From: SIG672 sp045657105
GTDB lineage: Bacteria > Bacillota > Clostridia > Oscillospirales > CAG-272
NCBI GenBank assembly: GCA_045657105.1
Contig: JAZOSN010000009.1
Location: 1-10,466, forward strand
Length of the DNA stretch: 10,466 nucleotides
Direction: 5' to 3'
Of the stretch, positions 1 through 6,344 are shown piece after piece. Position 1 is the stretch's first letter; each line of letters opens with the position of its first letter. The notes under the pieces are model-generated. The model ran no database searches. It was given only the letters and a program-made list of their open reading frames with translations, and had not been told where the DNA came from. The position numbers and the translations under genes are program-made.

Positions 1-497
1 CCGCCTATAATACCGATAGACGCCGCCTCACAGAGCGAGAACACTCCCGAAATGATCGCGCCTGCGAAGGCTACGAAAACTCCGAGCTGTGCGCCTGCGC
101 CCATAAGCAGGCTCTTGGGATTTGCAATAAGCGGCGAGAAATCAGTCATCGCGCCTATTCCTATAAAGATTATACAGGGGTAGATACCGAGCTTGACGCC
201 CATATACAGAAGGTCGAGAAATCCACCTTCATTTACTACCATTCTGATAGATTCGGAAACCTTGATGCTACTGTCCATCCACATTTCGAGGTGGAAAAGA
301 CCTGCGCCCGGAAGGTTCGTAAGAAGCATTCCGATAGCTATCGGGAGAAGCAGAAGCGGCTCGTATTTCTTGACTATTGCAAGATATATAAGCAGGAAGG
401 AAATCGCAAGCATTACAAGCGTTTTCCACCAACCGTCCGTTCCCATAAGCTGAGAAATGCCCGTAGTTTCCAAAAATTTTAAAATACTATCAAGCAT
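1..497 (-). CDS. oadB: Na+-translocating decarboxylase beta subunit (OadB/MmdB/GcdB family), N-terminal part
   Basis: This is the membrane subunit that decarboxylates carboxy-biotin and couples it to Na+ export. The reading frame runs off the window edge, leaving 165 codons. The start at 497 (MLDSILKF) follows an AGGAC ribosome site about 8 nt upstream. Hydrophobic segments are visible around residues 25-42, 46-62, 96-117 and 130-153. The family-conserved run from K102-L-G-I-Y-P through G115-A-M-T-D-F-S-P-L-I-A-N-P-K is present. The sequence stops at S-I-G-I-I-G, immediately before where the family carries the Na+-site motif GGADGPT, so the catalytic Asp itself is not seen. It is the last gene of the A-D-C-B operon, 42 nt after the biotin carrier. 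The symbol refers to the subunit family. No oxaloacetate-type alpha subunit is nearby, so the complex is more likely an acyl-CoA decarboxylase. Confidence 0.93.
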   Translation of the reverse strand, partial: MLDSILKFLETTGISQLMGTDGWWKTLVMLAISFLLIYLAIVKKYEPLLLLPIAIGMLLTNLPGAGLFHLEMWMDSSIKVSESIRMVVNEGGFLDLLYMGVKLGIYPCIIFIGIGAMTDFSPLIANPKSLLMGAGAQLGVFVAFAGAIISGVFSLCEAASIGIIG

Positions 498-539
498 ATT
501 TATAAAGTCCTTTCGTTAAACTGCAAAGCAAGACTTTAC

Positions 540-944
540 TCAGGCGATGGTGAGCAGGAGGTCGTCGGTGTTTACAGAGTCGCCGCCCTTTACGATAATC
601 GAGGAAACCGTTCCGTCGCAGGGAGCGCAGATGTCGCTTTCCATCTTCATAGCCTCGATAACGCAGACTACGTCGCCGTTCTTAACCGCCTGACCTGCCG
701 AAACCTTGACCTTAACGATGGTGCCGGGCATCGGAGCCTTAACGGGAGTTCCGTTTCCGGGAGCTGCCGCAGGTGCAGGAGCTGCCGCAGGAGCGGGAGC
801 AGCCGCAGGTGCAGGAGCAGCCGCGGGAGCGGGAGCAGCCGCGGGAGCAGCTACGGGTGCCGATGCAGGAGCGGCGTATGCGCCGAGCTCCTCAACTTCA
901 ACTTCATATACTTTACCGTTTACAGTAACGCTGAATTTTCTCAT
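540..944 (-). CDS. Biotin carboxyl carrier subunit of the Na+-pumping decarboxylase (gamma/C subunit)
   Basis: A 134-residue mobile carrier that shuttles CO2, as carboxy-biotin, from the carboxyltransferase to the membrane beta subunit. Residues 1-20 (MRKFSVTVNGKVYEVEVEE) form the short N-terminal strand region typical of these subunits. Residues 22-62 are an Ala/Pro linker, and residues 67-134 form a biotinyl domain. The motif E97-A-M-K-M-E-S is clear. Lys100, 34 residues from the C-terminus, is the expected biotinylation site, and the P71-M-P-G motif is also present. An AAGG ribosome site lies about 9 nt before the ATG. The gene lies 33 nt after the OadG-like gene and 42 nt before the beta subunit, so the genes should be co-transcribed. 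The family is sure; the acyl-CoA substrate of the complex is not. Confidence 0.95.
   Translation of the reverse strand: MRKFSVTVNGKVYEVEVEELGAYAAPASAPVAAPAAAPAPAAAPAPAAAPAPAAAPAPAAAPGNGTPVKAPMPGTIVKVKVSAGQAVKNGDVVCVIEAMKMESDICAPCDGTVSSIIVKGGDSVNTDDLLLTIA
762..833 (-). repeat. Tandem 18-bp repeat encoding the Ala-Pro linker of the biotin carrier
   Basis: Four consecutive units encode the six-residue block PAPAAA (residues 38-61 of the carrier). The units are GC-rich and nearly identical at the base level, so unit number could change by slippage without breaking the frame. Such flexible linkers are a known feature of carriers in Na+-pump decarboxylases. Confidence 0.8.
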
Positions 945-977
945 TATATTAAACCTTCTCTTTCTGAAATTTAGTTT

Positions 978-1382
978 TTACTTGGAATTATTTCTGCGGA
1001 ACGCCTCGCGCGAGGTCTGTCTGAAAGAAACTACGCGGAACGCGCTTTGGGGCTTATCGAGCATAACCGATATTGCCGCCGTGATCGCCGCAACGATCTC
1101 CTCGTCGTCCGACGCGCTTACCGCAGGAGCGGCTATCGGAGCGGCTATCGGAGCAGCCGTCCTTTGCACGTCAGGTGCGCTGCTTTCCGACTCGTCCTTT
1201 GCAAGGAGCCTTCCTGCTATTGCAATAACGATCCAGAGCACCGCCAGAACCGCAAAGACCGCCGCCATTCCGAGGAGCAGTGTCTGTCCTGCCATAAGAA
1301 GTCTGTCGCCCATATTTTCAATAGGGGTGGTGACGTCCTCTTTGGTCAGGTTAGACAGGTCTATGAGTACGGGAATATTCAT
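978..1382 (-). CDS. OadG-family small membrane subunit of the Na+-pumping decarboxylase (gamma/delta type)
   Basis: A 134-residue single-pass membrane protein with the OadG layout. It has a short N-terminal stretch, one transmembrane helix (about residues 33-57, GQTLLLGMAAVFAVLAVLW), and a charged stretch (KDESESS). An Ala/Pro-rich tether (about 75-88, APIAAPIAAPAV) follows. The C-terminal segment D91-D-E-E-I-V-A-A-I-T-A-A-I...F-R-V-V-S-F-R resembles the C-terminal region of OadG/MmdD proteins. In this family the subunit holds the carboxyltransferase to the membrane beta subunit and helps assembly. It sits between the carboxyltransferase (51 nt upstream) and the biotin carrier (33 nt downstream). 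A purine-rich AGAAAGGG element lies 5' of the ATG but somewhat far from it, so the ribosome site is not ideal. A short stem (CTGAGT/ACTCGG) lies in the gap after the preceding gene. Confidence 0.85.
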   Translation of the reverse strand: MNIPVLIDLSNLTKEDVTTPIENMGDRLLMAGQTLLLGMAAVFAVLAVLWIVIAIAGRLLAKDESESSAPDVQRTAAPIAAPIAAPAVSASDDEEIVAAITAAISVMLDKPQSAFRVVSFRQTSREAFRRNNSK

Positions 1383-1433
1383 ATCCTAATTTACCCTTTC
1401 TTTTTATCTTGTCTTGTCCGAGTATAAATAAAC

Positions 1434-2798
1434 TCAGAAAGGAAGCTTGGAGTGCTTCTTTGCAGGATTTCCTGCAATCTTGGCAAAAAGCATTTCGACT
1501 GCCGAAATAATTCTTGCTCTTACTTCGCTATAAGCTACAATGTCGTCGATAGCGCCGAGGGATGCCGCCTTTTCGGGGGACGCCTCAGTGCTCTTCCACT
1601 CACCGAGAAGCTCTGCTCTCTTTGCCGCGCCGTCCTCGGCCTGCTTGATCTCTTCGCCGTAGAAGAACTGTACCGAAGCCTCGGGAGAAAGAACACTTAT
1701 CTCTGCCTTGGGAGAAGCGTAAACGATGTCTGCGCCGAGTGCCTTTGCGCCGACGAGAGTGAAGGACGCGCCGTAAGACTTGCCGAATATATAGGTGATC
1801 TTGGGGCAGGAAGCTCCTGCATATGCAGATGCGAGCTTTGCAAGCTCTCCTGCAAGTCCCGCGTCGCCCGACTCGTGATCTGCGCCGCAGCTATCAACGA
1901 GAGTGATTATCGGCATGGAGAAATTATCGCAGAAGGAGATAAAGGACGCGATCTTCTTTGCCTCGGGAGCGCCAAGAGCACCTCCGAGTCCGCAAATACC
2001 GACGGTAATCTGTCCGAGAGATGCGATAGCGGTAAGAGCACTCGGAGCGAAATCTCCTTTAAGCTCTGTGAAGTGACCGTTATCTGCGATTATCGCCGCC
2101 GCCTCTCTTATATCCTTTGCATTTTCAAGCTCTGCCGTCGCTCTGCAAGAGTCGTCGTTTGCCTCTGCATAAGCGTAGCCCTGAGCCGCGTTCTGAGGAA
2201 GAACGGACGCCATCTCGCGAGCCTTTGCAAGAGATGCTTCCTTGCTGTCGCAGAGAACGTCTATATTTCCGTTTGCGAAGGCGTAAGCCGCGCTTCCCGC
2301 GTCTGCGATGCCGTTTGCCCTCGCAACGCTCGGGGGAGTAATATAAAGCCTCGACTCAGTATCTGCGATAACTACGTCGAACATAGCCGCCGCAGTTGCC
2401 GAAAGTCCCGCGCAGGTCTGGTCAACGACCGCGATCTGAGGAATGACTCCCGAAGCCGCGTTTATCTTGGAAAGAAGCTTTCCGTAAGCCGCGAGAACCG
2501 CGCTTCCCTCGTTTACTCTGACTCCTGCACTGCTGAAAACTCCGATAACGGGAGCGCCGTTAGCTATTGCCATATCGTACAGAGCGCAGATCTTCTCTGC
2601 CTGTGCTCTTCCGAGAGCTCCTTTTTCAACCGAAAAGTCCTGCGCGAACGCAAAGACAAGCGCTCCGTTGACAGCGCCGTAGCCACAGGTAGCGCCCGAT
2701 GCCTTCGCATCGTCGTTTCCTACCGTGATATAGGCTCCGGTTTCAACAAACGTGCCTTCGTCGAAGAGCAGGGATATACTTTTGCTGGTATTATTCAT
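1434..2798 (-). CDS. Short divergent acyl-CoA carboxyltransferase (MmdA/PCC-beta-like), alpha subunit of the Na+ pump
   Basis: A 454-residue protein with the double crotonase-like fold of biotin-dependent carboxyltransferases. It should move CO2 from a carboxylated acyl-CoA to the biotin carrier encoded downstream. The N-terminal half shows C38-G-Y-G-A-V-N-G and F51-A-Q-D-F-S-V-E-K-G, close to the family pattern (GYGxVNGRPV, FAQDFTVxGG). The C-terminal half shows K333-I-T-Y-I-F-G-K-S-Y-G and A356-D-I-V-Y-A-S-P-K-A-E-I-S-V-L. The C-terminus KKHSKLPF matches the usual KKHGNIPL-type end. It is shorter than the roughly 500-residue MmdA proteins because the N-terminal helical segment is missing. 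Usual SGGAR is SAGVR here (90-94), and usual YGGAY is YGASF (342-346). An AAGGTGG ribosome site about 9 nt upstream supports the start at 2798. Subunit identity is well supported by the operon; the substrate (methylmalonyl-, glutaconyl-, malonyl-CoA or other) is open. Confidence 0.88.
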   Translation of the reverse strand: MNNTSKSISLLFDEGTFVETGAYITVGNDDAKASGATCGYGAVNGALVFAFAQDFSVEKGALGRAQAEKICALYDMAIANGAPVIGVFSSAGVRVNEGSAVLAAYGKLLSKINAASGVIPQIAVVDQTCAGLSATAAAMFDVVIADTESRLYITPPSVARANGIADAGSAAYAFANGNIDVLCDSKEASLAKAREMASVLPQNAAQGYAYAEANDDSCRATAELENAKDIREAAAIIADNGHFTELKGDFAPSALTAIASLGQITVGICGLGGALGAPEAKKIASFISFCDNFSMPIITLVDSCGADHESGDAGLAGELAKLASAYAGASCPKITYIFGKSYGASFTLVGAKALGADIVYASPKAEISVLSPEASVQFFYGEEIKQAEDGAAKRAELLGEWKSTEASPEKAASLGAIDDIVAYSEVRARIISAVEMLFAKIAGNPAKKHSKLPF

Positions 2799-2817
2799 AG
2801 AACTGAACCACCTTGCC

Positions 2818-2893
2818 GTTCACTTTACCGTGAACAAGACCCTTTCTCACTTTTTATTTGAACGTTTAGTTCTTTTTTTATCCGTTCGAACGG
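2818..2893 (-). promoter_or_regulatory. Leader of the decarboxylase operon with three consecutive GTTC/GAAC inverted repeats
   Basis: Between the inferred start of transcription and the ribosome site lie three dyads. They are a perfect 12-bp palindrome CCGTTC|GAACGG (2882-2893), GAAC-5 nt-GTTC (2860-2872), and GTTCAC-6 nt-GTGAAC (2818-2835). The last lies just before the AAGGTGG ribosome site. They could be repressor-binding dyads or RNA hairpins. No poly-U tract follows, so they are not terminators. Confidence 0.5.
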
Positions 2894-2937
2894 GCGTGCG
2901 CGTTTTAAAACCCACATCTTTCCCCATTCTAAAATTG

Positions 2938-2965
2938 ATTATATCATATTTTCAAGAAATTTCAA
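2938..2965 (-). promoter_or_regulatory. Promoter of the decarboxylase operon
   Basis: On the minus strand, TTGAAA (2965-2960), a 16-nt spacer, then TATAAT (2943-2938) preceded by TG-A, which gives an extended -10. Transcription would start near 2931, leaving a leader of about 130 nt before the carboxyltransferase ATG. Confidence 0.75.
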
Positions 2966-3032
2966 GTAGGATTTCGGAATTTCTTTAATTTTTCGTTACT
3001 TTTTTGTCAAAGAGAAAAAATTCTCCGCGGAC

Positions 3033-3061
3033 TTGAAAAAACATACTGAAAGTTATATAAT
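3033..3061 (+). promoter_or_regulatory. Promoter of the isochorismatase-family gene
   Basis: TTGAAA (3033-3038), a 17-nt spacer, TATAAT (3056-3061), followed by an AGGAG ribosome site 8 nt before the ATG at 3094. It is divergent to the decarboxylase promoter, with about 65 bp between the two -35 boxes. Confidence 0.8.
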
Positions 3062-3093
3062 AGTCGGTGTAATTTAATAAAGGAGAATAATTT

Positions 3094-3612
3094 ATGAAAA
3101 ACGTACTTCTTGTAATTGATATGCAGAATGATTTTATCGACGGCGCGCTCGGAACAAAGCAGGCTGTCGCAATAGTTGACAAGGTAAAGAGCAAGATCGA
3201 GAATTTTGACGGCGAGGTCATTTTCACGCGCGACACACACGAGGCAGATTATATGCAGACTCTCGAAGGCAAAAACCTGCCCGTTGAGCACTGCATAAGA
3301 GGAAGCAAGGGCTGGGAAATACGCGACGAGCTCGATGCACTCAGAAAAACGCCCGCGATAGACAAGCCGACCTTCGGCTCTACCGAGCTTGCCAAGGCGC
3401 TCGTGCAGATGCACTCGCGCGAGGGCATCGGCGAAATCACCCTCGTCGGTCTGTGCACAGATATATGTGTAATATCGAACGCGCTTCTTATCAAGGCTTC
3501 TCTGCCCGAAGTAAATATAAAGGTAGACTCGTCCTGCTGTGCGGGAGTGACTCCAGAAAGCCACGAAAACGCTCTTTCGGCTATGAAAATGTGTCAGATA
3601 GAGGTTCTTTGA
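3094..3612 (+). CDS. Isochorismatase/nicotinamidase-family cysteine hydrolase
   Basis: A 172-residue cytoplasmic hydrolase of the isochorismatase-like superfamily, full length for the family. Catalytic triad candidates are D9 (VIDMQNDF), K91 (DKPTFGS) and the nucleophile C125 (GLCTDICV), followed by the family's small-residue turn. D47 and H49 (TRDTH) and H66 (PVEHC) are plausible metal ligands, as in nicotinamidases (PncA). This is more consistent with a nicotinamidase-type amidase than with a true isochorismatase, but the substrate (nicotinamide, another amide, or isochorismate) cannot be decided. An AAAGGAG ribosome site precedes the ATG. The gene is apparently monocistronic, between two unrelated operons with their own promoters. 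A role in NAD salvage is possible but is inference. Confidence 0.85.
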   Translation: MKNVLLVIDMQNDFIDGALGTKQAVAIVDKVKSKIENFDGEVIFTRDTHEADYMQTLEGKNLPVEHCIRGSKGWEIRDELDALRKTPAIDKPTFGSTELAKALVQMHSREGIGEITLVGLCTDICVISNALLIKASLPEVNIKVDSSCCAGVTPESHENALSAMKMCQIEVL

Positions 3613-3613
3613 C

Positions 3614-3632
3614 ATAAAAGTCTGCTTTTTTA
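3614..3632 (+). terminator. Weak possible terminator after the hydrolase gene
   Basis: AAAAG-TCTG-CTTTT (3616-3629) followed by further T residues, immediately after the stop codon. The stem is only 5 bp and A/T-rich, so this is a weak call. Confidence 0.3.
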
Positions 3633-3665
3633 TAAATAAAACTACATATAATTTTGTTTTTACCC

Positions 3666-3694
3666 TTGACAAAGCAGAGGAAATGTAGTATTAT
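3666..3694 (+). promoter_or_regulatory. Strong promoter of the amino-acid ABC importer operon
   Basis: Perfect -35 TTGACA (3666-3671), a 17-nt spacer, and -10 TATTAT (3689-3694). Transcription is expected to start near 3701. Confidence 0.85.
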
Positions 3695-3707
3695 AAGGAT
3701 ACTTAAC

Positions 3708-3727
3708 CGCTTTACTTTGATAAAGCG
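3708..3727 (+). promoter_or_regulatory. Perfect hairpin/dyad just downstream of the ABC operon start site
   Basis: CGCTTTA - CTTTGA - TAAAGCG: a 7-bp perfect inverted repeat with a 6-nt spacer, about +8 to +27 from the predicted start and about 20 nt before the gene start. No T-run follows, so it is not a terminator. It may be an operator for a repressor or a 5' mRNA-stabilising hairpin. Confidence 0.5.
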
Positions 3728-3749
3728 TCAAAAGAAAGGAAAATTTATT

Positions 3750-4577
3750 ATGAAACGCATAACCACACTTTTACTCGCACTTATCATGGCTCTTAGCTGT
3801 GTACTCGGATTTTCGTCCTGTAACACCGAGGAAAGCTCCGACTGGGGAACTATCGAGGACAGAGGATTTTTTACCTGCGGAATAACCGTTTACTCTCCTA
3901 TGAACTATTTTGACGAAGACGACAACCTCACCGGATTTGACACCGAGTTTGCAGAGGCAGTTGCCGAGTATCTCGGCGTTGAGGCTAAATTCCAGATCAT
4001 CAAGTGGCCGAACAAATACCTCGAGCTCAACAGCGGATCTATCGACCTTATCTGGAACGGATTTACCTACGGAGATGAGGACGGCGTTTCGCGTACCGAG
4101 TACGTTGATTTCACCTACTCCTATCTCGAAAACCGTCAGTGTATCGTCACAAGATCGGCAGACCTTGAAGGTCTTAACACCAAGGAAGCATTTGCAGGCA
4201 AGCGCGGCGTCGCAGAGGGCGGATCCTCCGGACAGAGCGTAGCAGAAGAGCTTGCAGGCGGCGAGGACAAGGTAACGACCTTCGATTCTCAGGTTTCTGC
4301 TCTTACCGAGCTCGTATCGGGCACGGCAGACTTTGCCGTTATCGACTATCAGATGGCGCGCGCTATGGTAGGTCAGGGAAATTTCGCTTCTCTCTCGATC
4401 AACACCGCTTACGAGCCTGAAAGCGAGGTTTACGCTATCGGTTGCCGCAAGGGCAGCGACCTCACCGCAAAGATCAACGAGGCTATCCTTGCACTTTCCG
4501 AGAACGGCACTCTTGCGGCTCTCGCAGAAAAATACGGTCTTACGAACGATCTTATTTCTGACATCGGTAATAAATAA
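3750..4577 (+). CDS. Polar amino-acid ABC transporter substrate-binding lipoprotein
   Basis: A 275-residue extracytoplasmic binding protein (family 3, glutamine/cystine-binding type). The start at 3750 (MKRITTLLLALIM) was chosen over an upstream in-frame ATG because AAAGGAA lies just before it and a clean signal peptide follows. The hydrophobic stretch ends in G-F-S-S-C, so Cys24 is the likely lipidation site, which would tether the protein to the outer face of the membrane. Mature-domain landmarks are C-G-I-T-V-Y-S-P-M-N-Y, D-N-L-T-G-F-D-T-E-F-A and L-N-S-G-S-I-D-L-I-W-N-G-F-T. Also seen are S-R-T-E-Y-V-D-F (the Arg that binds the ligand carboxylate) and D-Y-Q-M-A near the hinge. The stop overlaps the permease start (TAATG), indicating translational coupling. 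A polar amino acid is the likely ligand; which one is unknown. Confidence 0.93.
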   Translation: MKRITTLLLALIMALSCVLGFSSCNTEESSDWGTIEDRGFFTCGITVYSPMNYFDEDDNLTGFDTEFAEAVAEYLGVEAKFQIIKWPNKYLELNSGSIDLIWNGFTYGDEDGVSRTEYVDFTYSYLENRQCIVTRSADLEGLNTKEAFAGKRGVAEGGSSGQSVAEELAGGEDKVTTFDSQVSALTELVSGTADFAVIDYQMARAMVGQGNFASLSINTAYEPESEVYAIGCRKGSDLTAKINEAILALSENGTLAALAEKYGLTNDLISDIGNK

Positions 4578-5236
4578 TGGGCTTTTGGCAAATAACCGAG
4601 AAGCTTTTCGAGGGCTTTGAAACTACCTGCCTGCTGTTTGTCCTCACACTCGTTCTTTCGCTCCCCCTCGGGCTTGTTATAGCCTTTGGCTCAATGTCAA
4701 AGTTCAAACCGCTCGCCTGGCTTAGCAGAACAGTGGTCTGGATAATTCGCGGCACCCCTCTTATGCTTCAATTATTCGTGGTCTTTTACGTTCCCGGAAT
4801 ACTTTTTAAAGTACAATTATTTACCGGAGATAACGGCAGATTTACCGCGGCTCTCGTGGCGTTCGTCATAAACTACGCCTGCTATTTCTCGGAGATCTAC
4901 CGAGGCGGGATCGAAAGTATCCCGAAGGGACAGTACGAGGCGGCGCAGGTGCTCGGTATGACCGCAAGGGAAACCTTCTTCACTGTCGTTCTTATGCAGG
5001 TAATAAAGAGAATTCTCGCTCCTATGAGCAACGAGGTAATAACTCTCGTAAAGGACACCTCTCTTGCGCGCGTTATCGCGGTTGCCGAAATCTTCTTCGT
5101 CAACGAGATGGATTTCCTGTCAAAGGGTCTTATATGGCCGATGTTCTACATAGCGGTATTCTTCCTGATATTCGTAGGCGGTCTTACCGTTCTCTTCCGC
5201 TTCCTTGAAAAGAAGCTTGACTACTACAAGGTTTAA
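4577..5236 (+). CDS. Polar amino-acid ABC transporter permease
   Basis: A 219-residue inner-membrane permease of the HisM/GlnP family, of usual length. It has about five hydrophobic segments (first at about residues 15-36). The motif R-G-T-P-L-M-L-Q-L-F is typical of the family's second segment. The coupling (EAA) loop reads Y-F-S-E-I-Y-R-G-G-I-E-S-I-P-K-G-Q-Y-E-A-A-Q-V-L-G-M, followed by K-D-T-S-L. The loop contacts the ATPase encoded next. The start codon shares one base with the stop of the binding-protein gene, so translation is probably by re-initiation; I see no good separate ribosome site. There is one permease gene only, so the channel is expected to be a homodimer. Confidence 0.95.
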   Translation: MGFWQITEKLFEGFETTCLLFVLTLVLSLPLGLVIAFGSMSKFKPLAWLSRTVVWIIRGTPLMLQLFVVFYVPGILFKVQLFTGDNGRFTAALVAFVINYACYFSEIYRGGIESIPKGQYEAAQVLGMTARETFFTVVLMQVIKRILAPMSNEVITLVKDTSLARVIAVAEIFFVNEMDFLSKGLIWPMFYIAVFFLIFVGGLTVLFRFLEKKLDYYKV

Positions 5237-5249
5237 GGAGGGAGAGGAA

Positions 5250-6050
5250 ATGGCTTTTCTTGAAATAAAAAATTTAAAAAAGCAGTTCGGAAGCACGAAG
5301 GTCCTGCACGGGATCGACTTTTCGATGGAAAAGGGCGAGGTCGTCGCGGTGATCGGATCGTCGGGCGGCGGAAAGACCACCTTTCTGCGATGCCTCAACT
5401 TCCTCGAAATGGCAAACGAGGGAACGATAGAGATAAAAGACAGCTTTTTCTTCGATGCGGCAAAGTCCTACAACTCGGCAGAGATCAGAAATATGCGCCT
5501 GAGGCTTGGACTTGTGTTCCAGTCGTTCAATCTTTTTCCGCAGTACACCGCACTTGAAAACGTGTATCTACCCTTGCAGCTTCGCACGAAGGAATATATC
5601 AGAGCCACTCTTCCCTTCGGAAAGAGGCGGACTGCCGTGCAGAAGGCACTTGCCGAAAACAAGGAGAGAGCAAGCGAGCTTCTTTGCAGTGTCGGACTTG
5701 CCGACAAGATGTCGAACTACCCGTGGCAGCTTTCGGGCGGTCAACAACAGAGAGTTGCAATAGCGAGAGCCCTCGCGCAGGAGCCTGCGATACTCTGCTT
5801 TGACGAACCGACCTCGGCGCTCGACCCCGAGCTTACGGGCGAGGTTCTGCGAGTAATAAGAGAGCTCAAAGAACAAGGCAGAACGATGCTCGTCGTAACT
5901 CACGAAATGGAGTTTGCGAGAAACGTAGCCGACCGCGTAGTATTCTTTGCAGACGGAATTATCGAAGAGGAAGGAACGCCCGAAGATATATTCACAAATC
6001 CGAAATCTCCCAAGACCGCGTCGTTTTTACACCATTCGTTAAACAACTGA
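5250..6050 (+). CDS. Polar amino-acid ABC transporter ATP-binding protein (GlnQ-like)
   Basis: A 266-residue ATPase that powers the importer. The start at 5250 is set by a perfect AAGGAGG 8 nt upstream; an earlier in-frame ATG lies inside the permease gene. Motifs in order are Walker A G36-S-S-G-G-G-K-T-T, the Q-loop V-F-Q91-S-F-N-L-F-P, signature L161-S-G-G-Q-Q-Q-R, Walker B I181-L-C-F-D-E, D-loop S-A-L-D (189-192) and switch His218 (V-T-H-E-M). All catalytic residues are present. Two oddities appear. Walker A is GSSGGGKT where GPSGSGKS is usual. There are also about 20 extra residues (about 111-138, rich in Lys/Arg, with LPFGKRR) between the Q-loop and signature, making it longer than typical GlnQ (about 240-250). 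It is the third gene of the operon, 13 nt after the permease. Confidence 0.95.
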   Translation: MAFLEIKNLKKQFGSTKVLHGIDFSMEKGEVVAVIGSSGGGKTTFLRCLNFLEMANEGTIEIKDSFFFDAAKSYNSAEIRNMRLRLGLVFQSFNLFPQYTALENVYLPLQLRTKEYIRATLPFGKRRTAVQKALAENKERASELLCSVGLADKMSNYPWQLSGGQQQRVAIARALAQEPAILCFDEPTSALDPELTGEVLRVIRELKEQGRTMLVVTHEMEFARNVADRVVFFADGIIEEEGTPEDIFTNPKSPKTASFLHHSLNN

Positions 6051-6063
6051 AAACTCACCGCTT

Positions 6064-6099
6064 CGGCGTGATACTCTTAATCGGGTATCACGCCGTTTT
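6064..6099 (+). terminator. Rho-independent terminator of the ABC importer operon
   Basis: Perfect 11-bp stem CGGCGTGATAC (6064-6074) / GTATCACGCCG (6085-6095) with a 10-nt loop, followed by TTTT, 14 nt after the ATPase stop. Confidence 0.88.
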
Positions 6100-6110
6100 A
6101 AATGTGCAAA

Positions 6111-6132
6111 ACACGAGGCAGAGCCGTCGTGT
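6111..6132. repeat. Intergenic hairpin, probably part of a dispersed palindromic element
   Basis: ACACGAGGC-AGA-GCC-G-TCGTGT: 9 bp with one bulged G, overlapping a second small dyad CCGTC-4 nt-GACGG (6124-6137). It lies between the operon terminator and repeat copy 1. The gene-free stretch 6051-6344 otherwise holds the terminator, repeat copy 1 and the mgsA promoter; I see no small gene in it. Confidence 0.4.
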
Positions 6133-6158
6133 GACGGTTTGCTGTGCAACCCTAAGTT

Positions 6159-6205
6159 CAAAGTTAAGGTAGCTTTGCTCCGCAAAGCGAATTATTAAAT
6201 ACGGG
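6159..6205 (-). repeat. 47-bp palindrome-containing repeat, copy 1 (inverted relative to copies 2 and 3)
   Basis: It reads CAAAGTTAAGG, then the hairpin GCTTTGC-TCC-GCAAAGC, then GAATTATTAAATACGGG. It is the reverse complement of 7100-7146 with one mismatch in 47. Relative to the gene it follows (the ABC ATPase, plus strand) it has the same orientation as the copy that follows pepF, so it looks like a 3'-end-associated element. Confidence 0.85.
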
Positions 6206-6287
6206 CGGCGCTACTTCAAATGCTCCCCGAAACAAGCGATTTTACAAATAAATATCACAGATTTAACGCAGAGCTTTCAAAAAGGTG

Positions 6288-6316
6288 TTGATTTATCGAA
6301 GGAAACGTAGTATAAT
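6288..6316 (+). promoter_or_regulatory. Promoter of mgsA
   Basis: TTGATT (6288-6293), a 17-nt spacer, TATAAT (6311-6316). The leader is short, about 22 nt. Confidence 0.75.
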
Positions 6317-6344
6317 TAAGAAAAAAGCAAACGGAGCAGATACA

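Noticed and set aside
706..1389. Long plus-strand open frame rich in Gly/Ala across the biotin-carrier region
   Set aside because: It is the mirror of the Ala/Pro linker and the OadG-like gene on the minus strand; it has no ribosome site and no recognisable domain.
1452..2861. Plus-strand open frame of about 470 codons opposite the carboxyltransferase
   Set aside because: It is antisense to a clear enzyme gene, with a Cys/Ser/Arg-rich low-complexity composition typical of shadow frames, and it has no ribosome site.
3654..3749. Upstream ATG for the binding protein
   Set aside because: It would place the promoter and dyad inside the gene and hide the signal peptide; the ATG at 3750 has the ribosome site and a clean lipoprotein signal.
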